Assembly: GCA_964621185.1 (NCBI GenBank) | Contig: CAZULM010000017.1 | Coordinates: 34,640 to 98,639 of the forward strand | Source of the DNA: M3007 sp964621185 | Lineage (GTDB): Bacteria > Bacteroidota > Bacteroidia > Chitinophagales > Saprospiraceae | Direction of reading: 5' to 3' | DNA: 64,000 nucleotides | Shown here: positions 46,816 to 58,100 of the stretch, in pieces | How the letters are laid out: the number at the start of each line of letters is the position of its first letter | Numbering within the stretch: position 1 is the stretch's first letter | Notes under the pieces: generated by a model | The model's database searches: none | What the model was told of the DNA's origin: nothing | Seen by the model: only the letters and a program-made list of their open reading frames with translations | Made by a program: the position numbers and the translations under genes

Positions 46816-46924
46816 TTATACTATGATTCGCCTGATTTTTGTGATTCATTATGATTTATTCAACTGATTTTCAATTGATTACAAAGATCGGTATGCACAA
46901 AACCAAGCGGTGTGAGGCATAATA
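46816..46924 (+). repeat. 107-bp MITE-like element, copy C
   Basis: In inverted orientation relative to the other copies. The 23-codon frame is intact on the plus strand (ATG 46851, TAA at 46920-46922). It lies between the convergent NlpC/P60 gene and pyrG and is flanked by inverted 7-bp repeats. Confidence 0.85.
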
Positions 46925-46947
46925 CCAAAATTGGGAATAATCATCGT

Positions 46948-46967
46948 AAACCCGAAACCCGAAACCC
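46948..46967. repeat. 7-bp tandem repeat (AAACCCG)
   Basis: Inverted counterpart of the heptamer block at 46723; the two can pair around copy C, immediately before the end of pyrG. Confidence 0.7.
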
Positions 46968-46968
46968 C

Positions 46969-48573
<1,605 letters not shown>

Positions 48574-48598
48574 AGTCTGTTGCTGTTGTTACGGGATG

Positions 48599-48606
48599 CA
48601 AAGGTA
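48599..48606 (-). promoter_or_regulatory. pyrG -7 promoter element
   Basis: TACCTTTG on the minus strand, 25 bp before the pyrG ATG, matches TAnnTTTG. Confidence 0.55.
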
Positions 48607-48749
48607 GATAGTCTGGGGGGAAAGCCGGAGGAAAGGAAGAATTAACGCAGGATTTTTTTTGGGCGGGGAAAATGCCGAGTAAAGACCGCTTTTTGTCTTT
48701 GTGTATACAGGCGGCAATTTAGCTTCAACTGTGATACGAAAAGCATGAA

Positions 48750-49091
48750 TTATGCAACCGCAAAATCGAGCAATTCCCGTTTCGCTGGGGCTTGAAAGCC
48801 CAATACGATATCCTCCTTGGAAATCCCTTTTTCCATCAACATTTCGGCAATAACAAGGTCGGTTCCGTCATACTGAAGCCAGACCTTTCCATCTGGCTTC
48901 ACGTCCACATGGAAAAAACAGCCATAGGTGCGCTCGTAACCTTTCCAGCCACTGAAATAGATCAGATAATGACCATGCTCGTCATCAGTGACAAGTTGTG
49001 TTTCAATAATATCGTCGGGCAATTGGCCGAGTTTCGCCACTTCTTCTGCGAGCTGGCGGACAGCGACTTTGTGCTTGGTTACTTTATCCAT
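48750..49091 (-). CDS. xisI: XisI family protein (fdxN element excision controlling factor)
   Basis: A 113-residue protein with the XisI pattern: DDIIETQLVTDDEHGHYLI, YFSGWKGYERTYGCFFHVDV, GKVWLQYDGTD and the end LVIAEMLMEKGISKEDIVLG. XisI and XisH were described in cyanobacteria, where they help the site-specific excision of the fdxN element in heterocysts. It starts inside the end of xisH with a 13-bp overlap, so they form one unit. No cyanobacterial excision element is visible here. Confidence 0.88.
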   Translation of the reverse strand: MDKVTKHKVAVRQLAEEVAKLGQLPDDIIETQLVTDDEHGHYLIYFSGWKGYERTYGCFFHVDVKPDGKVWLQYDGTDLVIAEMLMEKGISKEDIVLGFQAPAKRELLDFAVA

Positions 49092-49495
49092 TTTTCAATT
49101 GTTTCATCTTGAATATTGAAAACGATTGTGTTTAGATTTTCTGATTCGCTTATTTCCCGAATGAACGGGTCATCAAAAAACTCCTGAAACACATCTGTTG
49201 AAACGGCTAAGAACAAAATTCGTTCAGGATCAAATTTTTGCAGGGCATGCCAGTAAAACTTGAACTGCCCAAGGGCTTCATAAAAATCATACAGCTGGGA
49301 CAGGTTCAAAAAGCTTTTTACTTCGACAGCGATTTTTTGGTCTTCTTTTTCCGCTGCGATTAATGGCTCCGCGCCTAAGTCCACTTTAATCTTCCGTTTA
49401 CCTGCTGGAACAATAAGTGGGTCATGTGTGACAAGCCACCCATCCTTTTCTAAAGCGCGACGAACAAGGTCATGGTAGGTGTCTTTTTTTGCCAT
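49079..49495 (-). CDS. xisH: XisH family protein (PD-(D/E)XK fold)
   Basis: A 138-residue protein with the XisH pattern: DTYHDLVRRALEKDGWLVTH, IKVDLGAEPL, IAVEVKSFLN (the nuclease-like triad D39, E58, K60) and DLSQLYDFYEALGQFKFY-like. XisH has a restriction-endonuclease-like fold. In cyanobacteria XisH works with XisI in element excision, but the pair is widespread and its wider function is undefined. It is upstream of xisI and overlaps it. Confidence 0.88.
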   Translation of the reverse strand: MAKKDTYHDLVRRALEKDGWLVTHDPLIVPAGKRKIKVDLGAEPLIAAEKEDQKIAVEVKSFLNLSQLYDFYEALGQFKFYWHALQKFDPERILFLAVSTDVFQEFFDDPFIREISESENLNTIVFNIQDETIEKWIK

Positions 49496-49588
49496 TTAGT
49501 TTTTGATACAAATTTAAGGGGAAACAGCTTTGTTTCAGCTATGATTTTGAAAATAAGGTTCATTCAACCACAAAAATCTTCAGCCATC

Positions 49589-51193
49589 TCACTGCAAGGA
49601 AACGGAAACGAGGCGGAAGCCGACAAAACTGAAGCGGTACGCAGGCTCGGAGTAGTAGCGGAAAGCGGCACGGCAGCGCGATGCATCGTGGTTCCAGCCG
49701 CCGCCGCGGATCACGCGGCACCGACCTACCCATTTTGCTACGCATCCAGGATACGCCTTATAGTAATCCGCGCACCATTCAAAAACATTCCCGCTCATAT
49801 CGTACAATCCCAGTTCGTTGGAGGCTTTACCGCCTACCGCGTGCGATTTTGAGCCAGAATTATCGCTGTACCAGGCCACGTCATCAATTACATTGCTTCC
49901 AGCATACATTTTGCCTACCCCGGCAGCTTTCTTGCCGCCACGCGCGGCATATTCCCATTCTGCTTCTGTTGGCAAACGGTATTTTATTCCCTTAACCTTT
50001 CCGTTCAGGGTTTTGATAAAATTTTGCACATCGCTCCAGGAGACATTTTCTACCGGGCAACTGTCGCAACTTTTATGGGAAGAAGGGTTGTTGCCCATTA
50101 CCGCCTGCCATTGTGCTTGCGTTACTTCATATTTGCCCATATTGAAAGCATCTACCATTACAGTGTGTTGACATTCATCACTTTCCCTGCCCTTTTCGCT
50201 GTCAGGGCTTCCCATCATGAAGGCGCCGCCTTCGACAGGCGCTGTTGGGTAGTTAAAAATGAAATCTGAATTATTGTTCCTGCCGCATTGCTTCGCTCCC
50301 AACCAAAAGAGCAGCACCAAGACAATGCCCGAAGCGCCGAAGCCGGCATACCGCCCCCAGGGCAAAGCAGGGCCGTCCAGTTTATTCAATTGCTTAATCC
50401 TTCGGCGGGCATCGCCGGTATACGTTCCCTGGGGGAAACGGTTCAGGTATTGTTGATATGTTTCAACAGCATCAAGTGCCAAGGCTTGCTCCCATACGGC
50501 CTGGTGTTCCCTGTGGTATGCCGCTTCTTGTTCGCGCATAGCTTCCGCTGCACGCACTTGAGCGGCACGTTGCGCTTCTTGTTCGCGTTGCTGCGCAGCC
50601 TCTTGTTCCTGTCTGGCGGCTTCGGCATTTCTGGCTTTGTCTGCAGCAGCTTTGTCTGCTCTAGCGCGTTCTTTGGCATCTGCCTCTGCTTTCTTGGCAT
50701 CGGCGATGGCTTTCAGACGGTCTTGCTCCGCATCATCCAGCAATTGCAGGGTACGCTTCAGTCCAAGCACCACGTCTAACCAGGCATCATCCCTTTCCGG
50801 CCAGGAGCGCCTGTCCGTAACCGGCTTTCCATCCGTCGGCAGCACTTGCAGCCGGCTGATGACGGGGTCGTCGCCAAACGAGCAAGGCCTCAGGATGATG
50901 GGCAGCACTTTGGCTTCGCCTTTTTCATGGCGTGCCAGGGCATACTTGATTTCTTTTTCGTGGATGTAAACCGAGTTGTAATAGGCTGCACTCACCAGTA
51001 TCAGGATGATGTCGGCGGTGTCGAGGCTGTGCACTATTTCCTGCTCCCAATCCACACCGGGATTGATCTCGCGGTCGCTCCATACCCTGATGCGCCCGGC
51101 TATTTCGAGCGGGCGCAACTGGCCGCGAAGCTCTTTGATGTAGGCTGCATCTTCACGGGCGTAAATGGTAAAAACCTTGTAGGGTAGCGGCAT
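49589..51193 (-). CDS. TIR-domain/coiled-coil/TM/FGE-sulfatase protein
   Basis: A 534-residue fusion. Residues 4-150 form a TIR-like domain (YKVFTIYAREDAAYIKEL, ADIILILVSAAYYNSVYIHE with the expected Glu after HEK). About 155-230 is a long Ala/Glu/Arg-rich coiled coil. A transmembrane helix is near 285-305. The C-terminal domain (315-534) is a formylglycine-generating enzyme/SUMF1-like module (GGAFMMGSPDSEKG, YRLPTEAEWEYAARGG, GNVFEWCADYY, RVIRGGGW). TIR inside and FGE outside is the implied topology. In Bacteroidota such fusions are seen in conflict and signalling systems. It precedes xisH by 93 bp. Confidence 0.9.
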   Translation of the reverse strand: MPLPYKVFTIYAREDAAYIKELRGQLRPLEIAGRIRVWSDREINPGVDWEQEIVHSLDTADIILILVSAAYYNSVYIHEKEIKYALARHEKGEAKVLPIILRPCSFGDDPVISRLQVLPTDGKPVTDRRSWPERDDAWLDVVLGLKRTLQLLDDAEQDRLKAIADAKKAEADAKERARADKAAADKARNAEAARQEQEAAQQREQEAQRAAQVRAAEAMREQEAAYHREHQAVWEQALALDAVETYQQYLNRFPQGTYTGDARRRIKQLNKLDGPALPWGRYAGFGASGIVLVLLFWLGAKQCGRNNNSDFIFNYPTAPVEGGAFMMGSPDSEKGRESDECQHTVMVDAFNMGKYEVTQAQWQAVMGNNPSSHKSCDSCPVENVSWSDVQNFIKTLNGKVKGIKYRLPTEAEWEYAARGGKKAAGVGKMYAGSNVIDDVAWYSDNSGSKSHAVGGKASNELGLYDMSGNVFEWCADYYKAYPGCVAKWVGRCRVIRGGGWNHDASRCRAAFRYYSEPAYRFSFVGFRLVSVSLQ

Positions 51194-51202
51194 TGGCTTT
51201 CC

Positions 51203-51241
51203 TTGGCATTATGTTGCGGGCAAATATATCAATTCTTACAG
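51203..51241 (-). promoter_or_regulatory. Shared 39-bp promoter module of the TIR-FGE gene
   Basis: Minus-strand -7 box TATATTTG (51221-51228) is embedded in a 39-bp block. The block is 34/39 identical to the block at 54581-54619 ahead of the 1060-residue T9SS gene. Both genes probably share regulation. Confidence 0.65.
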
Positions 51242-51329
51242 GTTAGGCAGGTTTTTAGAATATTGTACTGGCTCGAACAAAACAGTATAGGTTTTTTTTA
51301 CAAATAATCGCAAGCAAAGGTTTCTAGTT

Positions 51330-54300
51330 TCAATCACCTTTCCTAACCACCACCTTCCCCACCAAAGCCTTTTCCATCCCATACAACCTGACAAAATAAA
51401 CCCCAGCCGGCAAGCGAGCCGTCTGCACGAATATCGGCTGGCTCAAGTCAACAATTGGCCGATGCAGGCACAATTGGCCTGCGGTATTGAAAATACTGAG
51501 TTGACCAGTACCGGCAAGCCGATTTTCGGCAGAAACATTGAATCCCTCCCGCGCCGGATTCGGATAAATATTCAAAGCAGGGAATTCGATTCCTATCGGG
51601 TTTTGAACGGCAACGGAATTTGATTTCAAGGGGGAAACGACAAGGTTTGTAAAAATCGGCTCGTTGTAATCGAAATAGATGGCCGCCTTGTTGCGCACAA
51701 TGTAGTTTGGCTTGTAGGCTTTCTTTCGCTGCACAGAAAAGCTTACATAGCCATGACTGCCTGCTTCATTGGCGTTGCTGTCGGGCAACATGATGTCATC
51801 AAATATGATTTCCAGCAGCCCGCTCGGCGACAATCGAAAGGTATGCACCGGATGGCTGGCCGATTCAAATCGCAAAGAGGGCCAATACAGCGCCGTGTCT
51901 ATCATATCCGTGATGCGAACCCGCTCAGCCTCAGCAGTGCCGGTGTTTTGAAACTGTACGGTGTACATCAGGGGGCGACCTGCGGCAATTTCAGAAACTG
52001 TCAAACCATCGGCGGGCTCAACCCTTTTTTCATTGGGGTCATAAGCGCCTACTATGGTATCAGAGAGTATGTGCAGGTTGTCGGCAGGGGCAAAATCGGC
52101 TGTAATGGAGCTGATGCGGCAATTGCTGGTGATTTTTGTGCCAAGCTGCGCGCTTGCCGATACTTTGGCCTTCACCAAAATATTTTCTCCGGAAAAAATT
52201 GCCAACTGTGGTATTGCCCATACCAGGCTGTCGCCAAAAACTGCTGTAGGCAAAGGAACTGCATCCACAAAAGTCAGGTTCGGGTCGAGCTTTACAGAGA
52301 CCACCGCATCCTGGTTTACAGATCCGACGTTTTTATAGCGGACAGATATGGGCAATATGAAACCTGGCCTCGGTCGGCCCACGTAATTGCCCGTAATGGA
52401 CAAGTCATGCACGTTGGCGGTCAATTTCACGCCAAAATCAAGGTTTGTGCCGCCATTGCCCACCAGATAATATGGGGGATTGATGCTTTCAAGGTAATTT
52501 GACTGGATCAATGGGCGAACCGTATCAGTGCCCGACGGCGTGGCAGCCAACACGTACTGCCCATTTGTATTGGTATTGGTTGAATAAAAGGGCGACCAGG
52601 AATTCGGCGCGTCAAGGCCGATGGAGATGCCCGGCAATGGAGATTCGCCAGCATCCGGTATCCCGTTGTTGTTGTCGTCGAGATATACCATCCCGCTGGC
52701 TGTAGAGCCATAAATGTCTGGGATACTGGCGCTAAAAACACCGCCGCCAAACCCGCCCGAATAAAAAACGCTGTCTGACATTACCACAGTGGAATATGGG
52801 TGCAACTCCGCCAAAACCCAAGTTTTGCAGGTGTCCTTGGAAGCAAAAAAGCCCACACTGGGATGATAAATGAAATATTTGCCCCCATACCCGAAATAAG
52901 CAGCTTGCTCATTTAAGTCAAGGTTGTAACTGAAGTTCAAATCCGGCAAGCCATCATGGGCATATTTCCAGCTGATGCCATCGGTAGAGGTATGCACCCG
53001 CACCCGTTGCTTGGTTTGGGGCGTTGACATAAATGCGAACAAAAGGTCGCCAGCCGGGTAAATGCCCCATATATCGGCGCCGGGAATGGTGCTGTGGATC
53101 GCCCAGGTAATGCCTTGGTCGTTAGATGCCCAAATCGTGTTTTGGTCGTTGCTCAAATACAGGCTTTTGAATTTATACACCTTTTTTATTGGACTGGGCA
53201 ATTGTGCCCAGGTAAGGCCTACATCGCCAGATCGATAGAGCTCCCAATAATTCCCTGCAAAAATATTTCCGTCCAGGATTTTCAGGTCACCGTTAGTACT
53301 GCCCCAAGGGTCTACTGGCCATGGGACATCCGTCCAGCTCTGTCCATAGTCATTTGAAATGCTGATGAGAAAAGATAGGTCGTCTCCCCTTGCAACCATC
53401 CCAGTTTCGTTTGCAGAAAGGGTCGGGCTAAGATAGGAAGGTGGTAAACCAGGGCTATTGTCCCATGTCATCTGAGGTTTGTCGAAACCAAAGAGTCCTG
53501 TTGCGGTATTGGCCCAAAGCTTGTTTCCTGCGGGCGCCAATTGCAGTATTCTGGCCGATTGCAGGCCTGCGTTGGCGGGAACAAATTGTTCCTCCAGCGC
53601 GTCGAAGCGATAAATCCCCCTATCGTGTGTCGTGCCCAATAGTTGGTGATTGACAACACCAATGAGCGTAAGGCCTGGATTCCAAGGCGCAGCAGCAGAC
53701 AAATAGTTCCAGGTTTGCCCAAAATCAGTTGTCTTGCGCACACCATTTGATCCTGCAACGCCATATACGACATCCCCGTCACGGGCAAAAGTATCGTAAA
53801 TATTAGGCCAGGCATTGTTTTGGGACGCCCAGGTATTTCCATCGTCGTTTGAGTGCCACAGCTTTTTTTCTGTGGAAATGATGAGGTTCGGCCCAAAAGC
53901 GATCAATTTGCGCACAAATTCACCTGGGCCAAACTGGGGCGAGCATTGAACCCAGTTCTGTCCATCGGTGTCTGTCCGATAAACCTGATAAATGCTTGCC
54001 AGGTACACCCGGTCATCAAACCCGTAAATTTCATAGCCATACTGCATGGGCGGAATAATCGTGTCCCAAGTCAAGCCTTCATCTTCGGACCTGAAGATAA
54101 GTTTTTTGGCCTCATCTAACACATAAATACCGTGGCTGCAAAAAGCCAGGCTTTGGAAATTGGTCATTCCGGGCGGCATTACACCATCCTGCCATGTCTC
54201 CCCATTGTCGTGACTGACACTGAACACAGTCGGCTGATTCCCAAAATTGTGCAAATCACGCCCGCGCTGGGCAGCTAAAACCCCACTATGGGCGGCTATC

Positions 54301-54512
54301 GGCCAAACCTTGCCATGTGGCAGTTTTTCCCAGGAATAACCATCGCTGCTTCGGTACAGAAAGTAATCGTCCGAATAAAAAGCATGGGTTTCATTGTTGA
54401 AAATGTAGGAATAAACGGCGCCTTCGGGGCCATTGGTGTGCTGCCAGTGGAACTGGGCGATAAGTGGGGAGAGGAAAAGGCAAAGAGGGAGGGCTAGGAG
54501 CTTGCGTTTCAT
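51330..54512 (-). CDS. Large T9SS type A protein with BNR-like repeats and SdrD/DUF11-like domains
   Basis: A 1060-residue secreted protein with a signal peptide (to about residue 19) and a large BNR/sortilin-like region (YRSSDGYSWEKLPHGK, SHDNGETWQDG, SNDDGNTWASQNN and more, about 25-590). An SdrD B-like module follows (GMVYLDDNNNGIPDAGESPL), then DUF11-like repeats and a DPNEKRVEPADGLTVSEIAA module, and a T9SS sorting domain (LNIYPNPAREGFNV to GKVVVRKGD). It should be a surface or released adhesin-like protein. The long leader between its promoter block and ATG is about 85 bp. Confidence 0.88.
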   Translation of the reverse strand: MKRKLLALPLCLFLSPLIAQFHWQHTNGPEGAVYSYIFNNETHAFYSDDYFLYRSSDGYSWEKLPHGKVWPIAAHSGVLAAQRGRDLHNFGNQPTVFSVSHDNGETWQDGVMPPGMTNFQSLAFCSHGIYVLDEAKKLIFRSEDEGLTWDTIIPPMQYGYEIYGFDDRVYLASIYQVYRTDTDGQNWVQCSPQFGPGEFVRKLIAFGPNLIISTEKKLWHSNDDGNTWASQNNAWPNIYDTFARDGDVVYGVAGSNGVRKTTDFGQTWNYLSAAAPWNPGLTLIGVVNHQLLGTTHDRGIYRFDALEEQFVPANAGLQSARILQLAPAGNKLWANTATGLFGFDKPQMTWDNSPGLPPSYLSPTLSANETGMVARGDDLSFLISISNDYGQSWTDVPWPVDPWGSTNGDLKILDGNIFAGNYWELYRSGDVGLTWAQLPSPIKKVYKFKSLYLSNDQNTIWASNDQGITWAIHSTIPGADIWGIYPAGDLLFAFMSTPQTKQRVRVHTSTDGISWKYAHDGLPDLNFSYNLDLNEQAAYFGYGGKYFIYHPSVGFFASKDTCKTWVLAELHPYSTVVMSDSVFYSGGFGGGVFSASIPDIYGSTASGMVYLDDNNNGIPDAGESPLPGISIGLDAPNSWSPFYSTNTNTNGQYVLAATPSGTDTVRPLIQSNYLESINPPYYLVGNGGTNLDFGVKLTANVHDLSITGNYVGRPRPGFILPISVRYKNVGSVNQDAVVSVKLDPNLTFVDAVPLPTAVFGDSLVWAIPQLAIFSGENILVKAKVSASAQLGTKITSNCRISSITADFAPADNLHILSDTIVGAYDPNEKRVEPADGLTVSEIAAGRPLMYTVQFQNTGTAEAERVRITDMIDTALYWPSLRFESASHPVHTFRLSPSGLLEIIFDDIMLPDSNANEAGSHGYVSFSVQRKKAYKPNYIVRNKAAIYFDYNEPIFTNLVVSPLKSNSVAVQNPIGIEFPALNIYPNPAREGFNVSAENRLAGTGQLSIFNTAGQLCLHRPIVDLSQPIFVQTARLPAGVYFVRLYGMEKALVGKVVVRKGD

Positions 54513-54580
54513 TTTTTGAGTCGGTTCGGTTAGAGGAAAAAGGGTAATTTAAAATAAAAAATAAAGGCAATTGGTTGTCT

Positions 54581-54619
54581 TTGGCATTTTATTGCGGACA
54601 AATATATCATTTCTTGCAG
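54581..54619 (-). promoter_or_regulatory. Shared 39-bp promoter module of the 1060-residue T9SS gene
   Basis: Minus-strand TATATTTG at 54599-54606 sits in a block nearly identical to that at 51203-51241. Confidence 0.65.
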
Positions 54620-54768
54620 TACGTTTTTTTATTTTTATGCAAATGCCAAATACCAGTCATTGATCTTCATAAAAATATTAAAAATGACTATCCGCATATT
54701 GTACCCCCACGGTTTCAAGGTAAAATAGTTGACCTTGTTTATCGAAAGGCGTTCCCGTGTACCTACTC

Positions 54769-54875
54769 GTCGGACGGCGAAAAGCCGTCAGACGAGGTCT
54801 CACGTGGTCTTACGGCTTTTCGCCGTCCGACGAGGTCTCACGTGGTCTGACGGCTTTTCGCCGTCCGACCACTAC
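54769..54875. repeat. 38-bp hairpin tandem repeat
   Basis: Two 38-bp units start at 54791 and 54829, each containing GACGAGGTCTCACGTGGTCT and a hairpin of type ACGGC/TTTTC/GCCGT, with a third hairpin (GACGGC/GAAAA/GCCGTC) on the left. Every unit can fold alone or with its neighbour. It lies in the 687-bp gene-free spacer 54513-55199. Confidence 0.8.
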
Positions 54876-54987
54876 GTTAACACTCAATTTCATTCATTCG
54901 CATTGCTCTTGGGGTACAATATGCGATAAAAATGGCTGCCGCTCAAGGTATCGAGCAACAGCCATTTATTATGGTTGGTGGAGTGGG

Positions 54988-55094
54988 TTATACCTCACGC
55001 CGCTTGGTTTTGTGCATGCAGATATTTGTAATCAATTGAAGATCAGTTAAATCAATCATATCCAATCACAAAAATCAGGCGAATCATAGTATAA
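54988..55094 (-). repeat. 107-bp MITE-like element, copy D
   Basis: It runs from TTATACC to ATAGTATAA. The 23-codon minus-strand frame is intact (ATG 55059, TAA at 54990-54988). It lies 3' of the giant T9SS gene. Confidence 0.88.
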
Positions 55095-55145
55095 ATGCCT
55101 TTTTGCTTGAGCCAGCTACTTCGTTGGCGCGGCCCTCGCACGTAC

Positions 55146-55199
55146 CGCCAACTTTCAGTTGGCGCTGCGGTGCTGGTGCTCGCCAACCGAAGGTTGGCG
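55146..55199. terminator. Paired hairpins after the giant T9SS gene
   Basis: Two related hairpins, CGCCAACTTTCAGTTGGCG (55146-55164) and CGCCAACCGAAGGTTGGCG (55181-55199), directly follow the stop codon of the minus-strand giant gene. No T-run follows them, so intrinsic termination is uncertain. Confidence 0.5.
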
Positions 55200-58100
55200 T
55201 TACTTGGCCTGTATCATCTTCTTCGTCGCCGAATCGGTCGCCGTCTCCAGCGTGTAGTACAACACTCCAGTCGTGTTCAACAGCGCGCGATCCAGTATAA
55301 TCGAGTTGTAACCCTTCGCGAAGTCGCCCTTCTGCGTAAACACCAGGCGGCCCATCTCATCAAAAACCGTCAACGTCGCCGTCGCTGCCGCTGGCAGGTG
55401 GAAGCCTACAAAGGTCTTGTCCACAAATGGGTTAGGTTGGTTCTGGTACAACTCGAAGCCGATGCCAGCGATCGTCTTGCCGTCGAAACGCAAGGCAACG
55501 TCCAAGCGCTCTGCATTCCGCACTCCGAAATCCGCATTCCGCATTCCATAAGCTTCTGCTTTCGTGATCCGGCTCGACACCGATACCATTTCGCTCAACT
55601 TGCCAGATTTCGCAGCCCGGAACTTTACCGTGAACGCGTCGGCGTTGTCAATCGATACCGTCAAAGCGTCAGCAAATACGCCGAAGTTGTTTGCGGTTAC
55701 CTTGTCGCCACCGATGATCTCAGATACTTCCAGTCCGTTGAGGTTCAACGTCATCTGGTAGCCCTGCGTCTTGTCTGCCGCTTTGAACGTCACCTCGAAC
55801 GCCTCGCCGGCTGTTACCGTGCGGTCGCTCAGGTCGAACAACAACGTGCCTGCCGTGCGGTCGTCTGACTGCATCAGGTTGTTGGCCACTGCTGTGCCGT
55901 TTACGTCACCAATTTTAACACCTACAAAATCCTTGTCTTGTTGGCTATTTAAAATCTGCGGCAAAACAATGTTCTCTGAGAACTGAGTTTGGAATGGGTT
56001 GGCTGGATTCGGGAAAACAAAGGCCTCGTCCACAAAGCGCCAGGAGGTATTGTTCGGAAGCTCCTGGTAGATGCCCAGGATCAACTTCCTTATCTCCACG
56101 ATGTCGAAGGTCGTGATCGAGTTTGATTTGTTTGCGTCTGCAGCGATCATCTTGTACGGCGTGCCCAGCGGCTCAATGCCCAGGATATGCTTGGAGATCA
56201 ATACCAGGTCGTAGGTCGTTACACCGTTCAGCGGGTTGTCGTCCTTATTTGGAGTGATGGTTAATGCAGAACCTATTGGCAAAGCTGTAGAGAAATTGAA
56301 CAGCCCTTGTGCATTGGTTGGGCCAACATAAGAAAGTGGCGCACCTAAACTTGAAATGCCTTCAGCTTGCACTGTAACTGATTCAATTCCATCTGTTGCC
56401 TCAGTTTTAATAGCCCCAGAAACATTTATTATGCCATTTGAACCACAGTTGCCCGCGTTGTCCTGCACGATCACATAAGTCTCGCAGTAGTCCGCGTTGC
56501 CCGCCAGGTCGATCGCCCACAGCTCTACGCACTGTGTGCCCAGCTCCGTGCAATCGAACGTCACGTTCGTGATCGGGTTGCCCTGCGCATCGACCGGGAA
56601 GCCCGTGCCCGCGCCGCACTTGCGGATGCCGTACTTCAGATAAGGCGTTTTCGTGCAATTGTCTTCCGCGTACTGCAAAAAGTCCGTTGCCCACAACTGG
56701 ATCATTCCCGTTGGCATGATGTTCACGCTCAGGCCGTTCAGGCAGACCACCGTCGGCGCCTTGCAGTCCTTCACGATGATCGTGTACTCGCAAACTTTCT
56801 CGTTGCCGCAACCATCCGACACAATCCACTTGATCTTGTGCGTGCCGTGCGGGAGCTGTGGCGTAACATAAGTAGTCTGTGCCTGGAAAGTGTTGAACTT
56901 CACGCAGGCCGTCTTCTTGTTGCCCGACACCGTCTCCTGGATCGCAAAGCCCCATTTCTGATTGCTGGCCACAGGCCGGCCGTCAAATTGGCGGCTCACG
57001 CCCGCGCCCGTCGCGTTGCCGTACAACACGTTGTTCCAGCCAAGCCCGCCAGGCTGGTTGCCCAGCTGCGTGCTGTTCACCACCGTCTCCATCGTCCCAT
57101 CGCCGTCAAGGTCGAGGAACAACAGGTATTCGATGTTGATGTTCGCGCCCGAGCAGGCATCCGTTGCCGTCAGACAGATATCGGATGGCGCCTCGCACAG
57201 ATCGTGGCTCTGGTTGGCGTTGTCCCACCAGTAGCTTTCGTTCCAAAGCTGGGCATCATTCGGCGTGACATCGCATACCGTCACCGGTGAAGCCGGGCAC
57301 TCTGGTGTTGGCGCCTGCGTATCGATGATCTTGATGATTTGCTTGTAGGTATAGCAGTTCGCGTTCGCGTTGTAGTAAATGGAGTAGTTCGTCGCCTGCG
57401 CGTCCGTGGCGTTGATCTTCACGATCGTGGATTTCCAGGGGTCGCCCGTTGTTTGGATTGGCGACACGATCGGACCCGGCAGGTTCGACGCGTGGTTTGC
57501 TATCGCGTTCGGCGTAGGGTTCGGGACATTGATGCAGCCCTGGTTCGGGTCGTAAGTGCACCAGTTGATGATCTTCCAGTTCCGCTCGATCTTGAAGCAG
57601 GCGTCCGGCACTACCGTGAATATCTGGTCTTCGTACGATACGCCCAGCAGTTCGCAGTCTTTGCCGAAGAACGTCGGTTCGCCATACACGCCCGTGCCGT
57701 CGCAGAATGTGACGATAACATCGTTCGGGAAGCGCACGAAGTAGTCTTGCTCGTAGTTCACCACGATCCGTTGGGTACATTGGCTGGAGTTGCCATAGCA
57801 GTCGAAGGCCCGGAACGTGCGTACAATGGTGCCCTTGCTGCACAGGGTATCGAACTGGGCGTAGCTCACAGAGTGCGTCAGACCTTCCACGCCCTGATAA
57901 ACCTTAGAATCGTCGAGGCAGCAATTGTCCAGTATATCTGCTACCCCATACAGCCAAAGGCTGGGATCGAACTGCTCGCAGGACACGGTCACGTGGGCAG
58001 GGGCTTGACAAATGGGCTTTATCTTGTCTTCTACAAATGCCTTTACCATGCAATCATTTGTATTTCCATTGCAGTCGGTGGCGCGAAGCGTTATCATAAT

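Noticed and set aside
48750..49495. xisHI as proof of a programmed excision element
   Set aside because: No recombinase, flanking repeats or interrupted gene is visible, so only the family names are supported.
54769..54875. 38-bp repeats as a CRISPR array
   Set aside because: Units are directly adjacent with no unique spacers and no cas genes are present.
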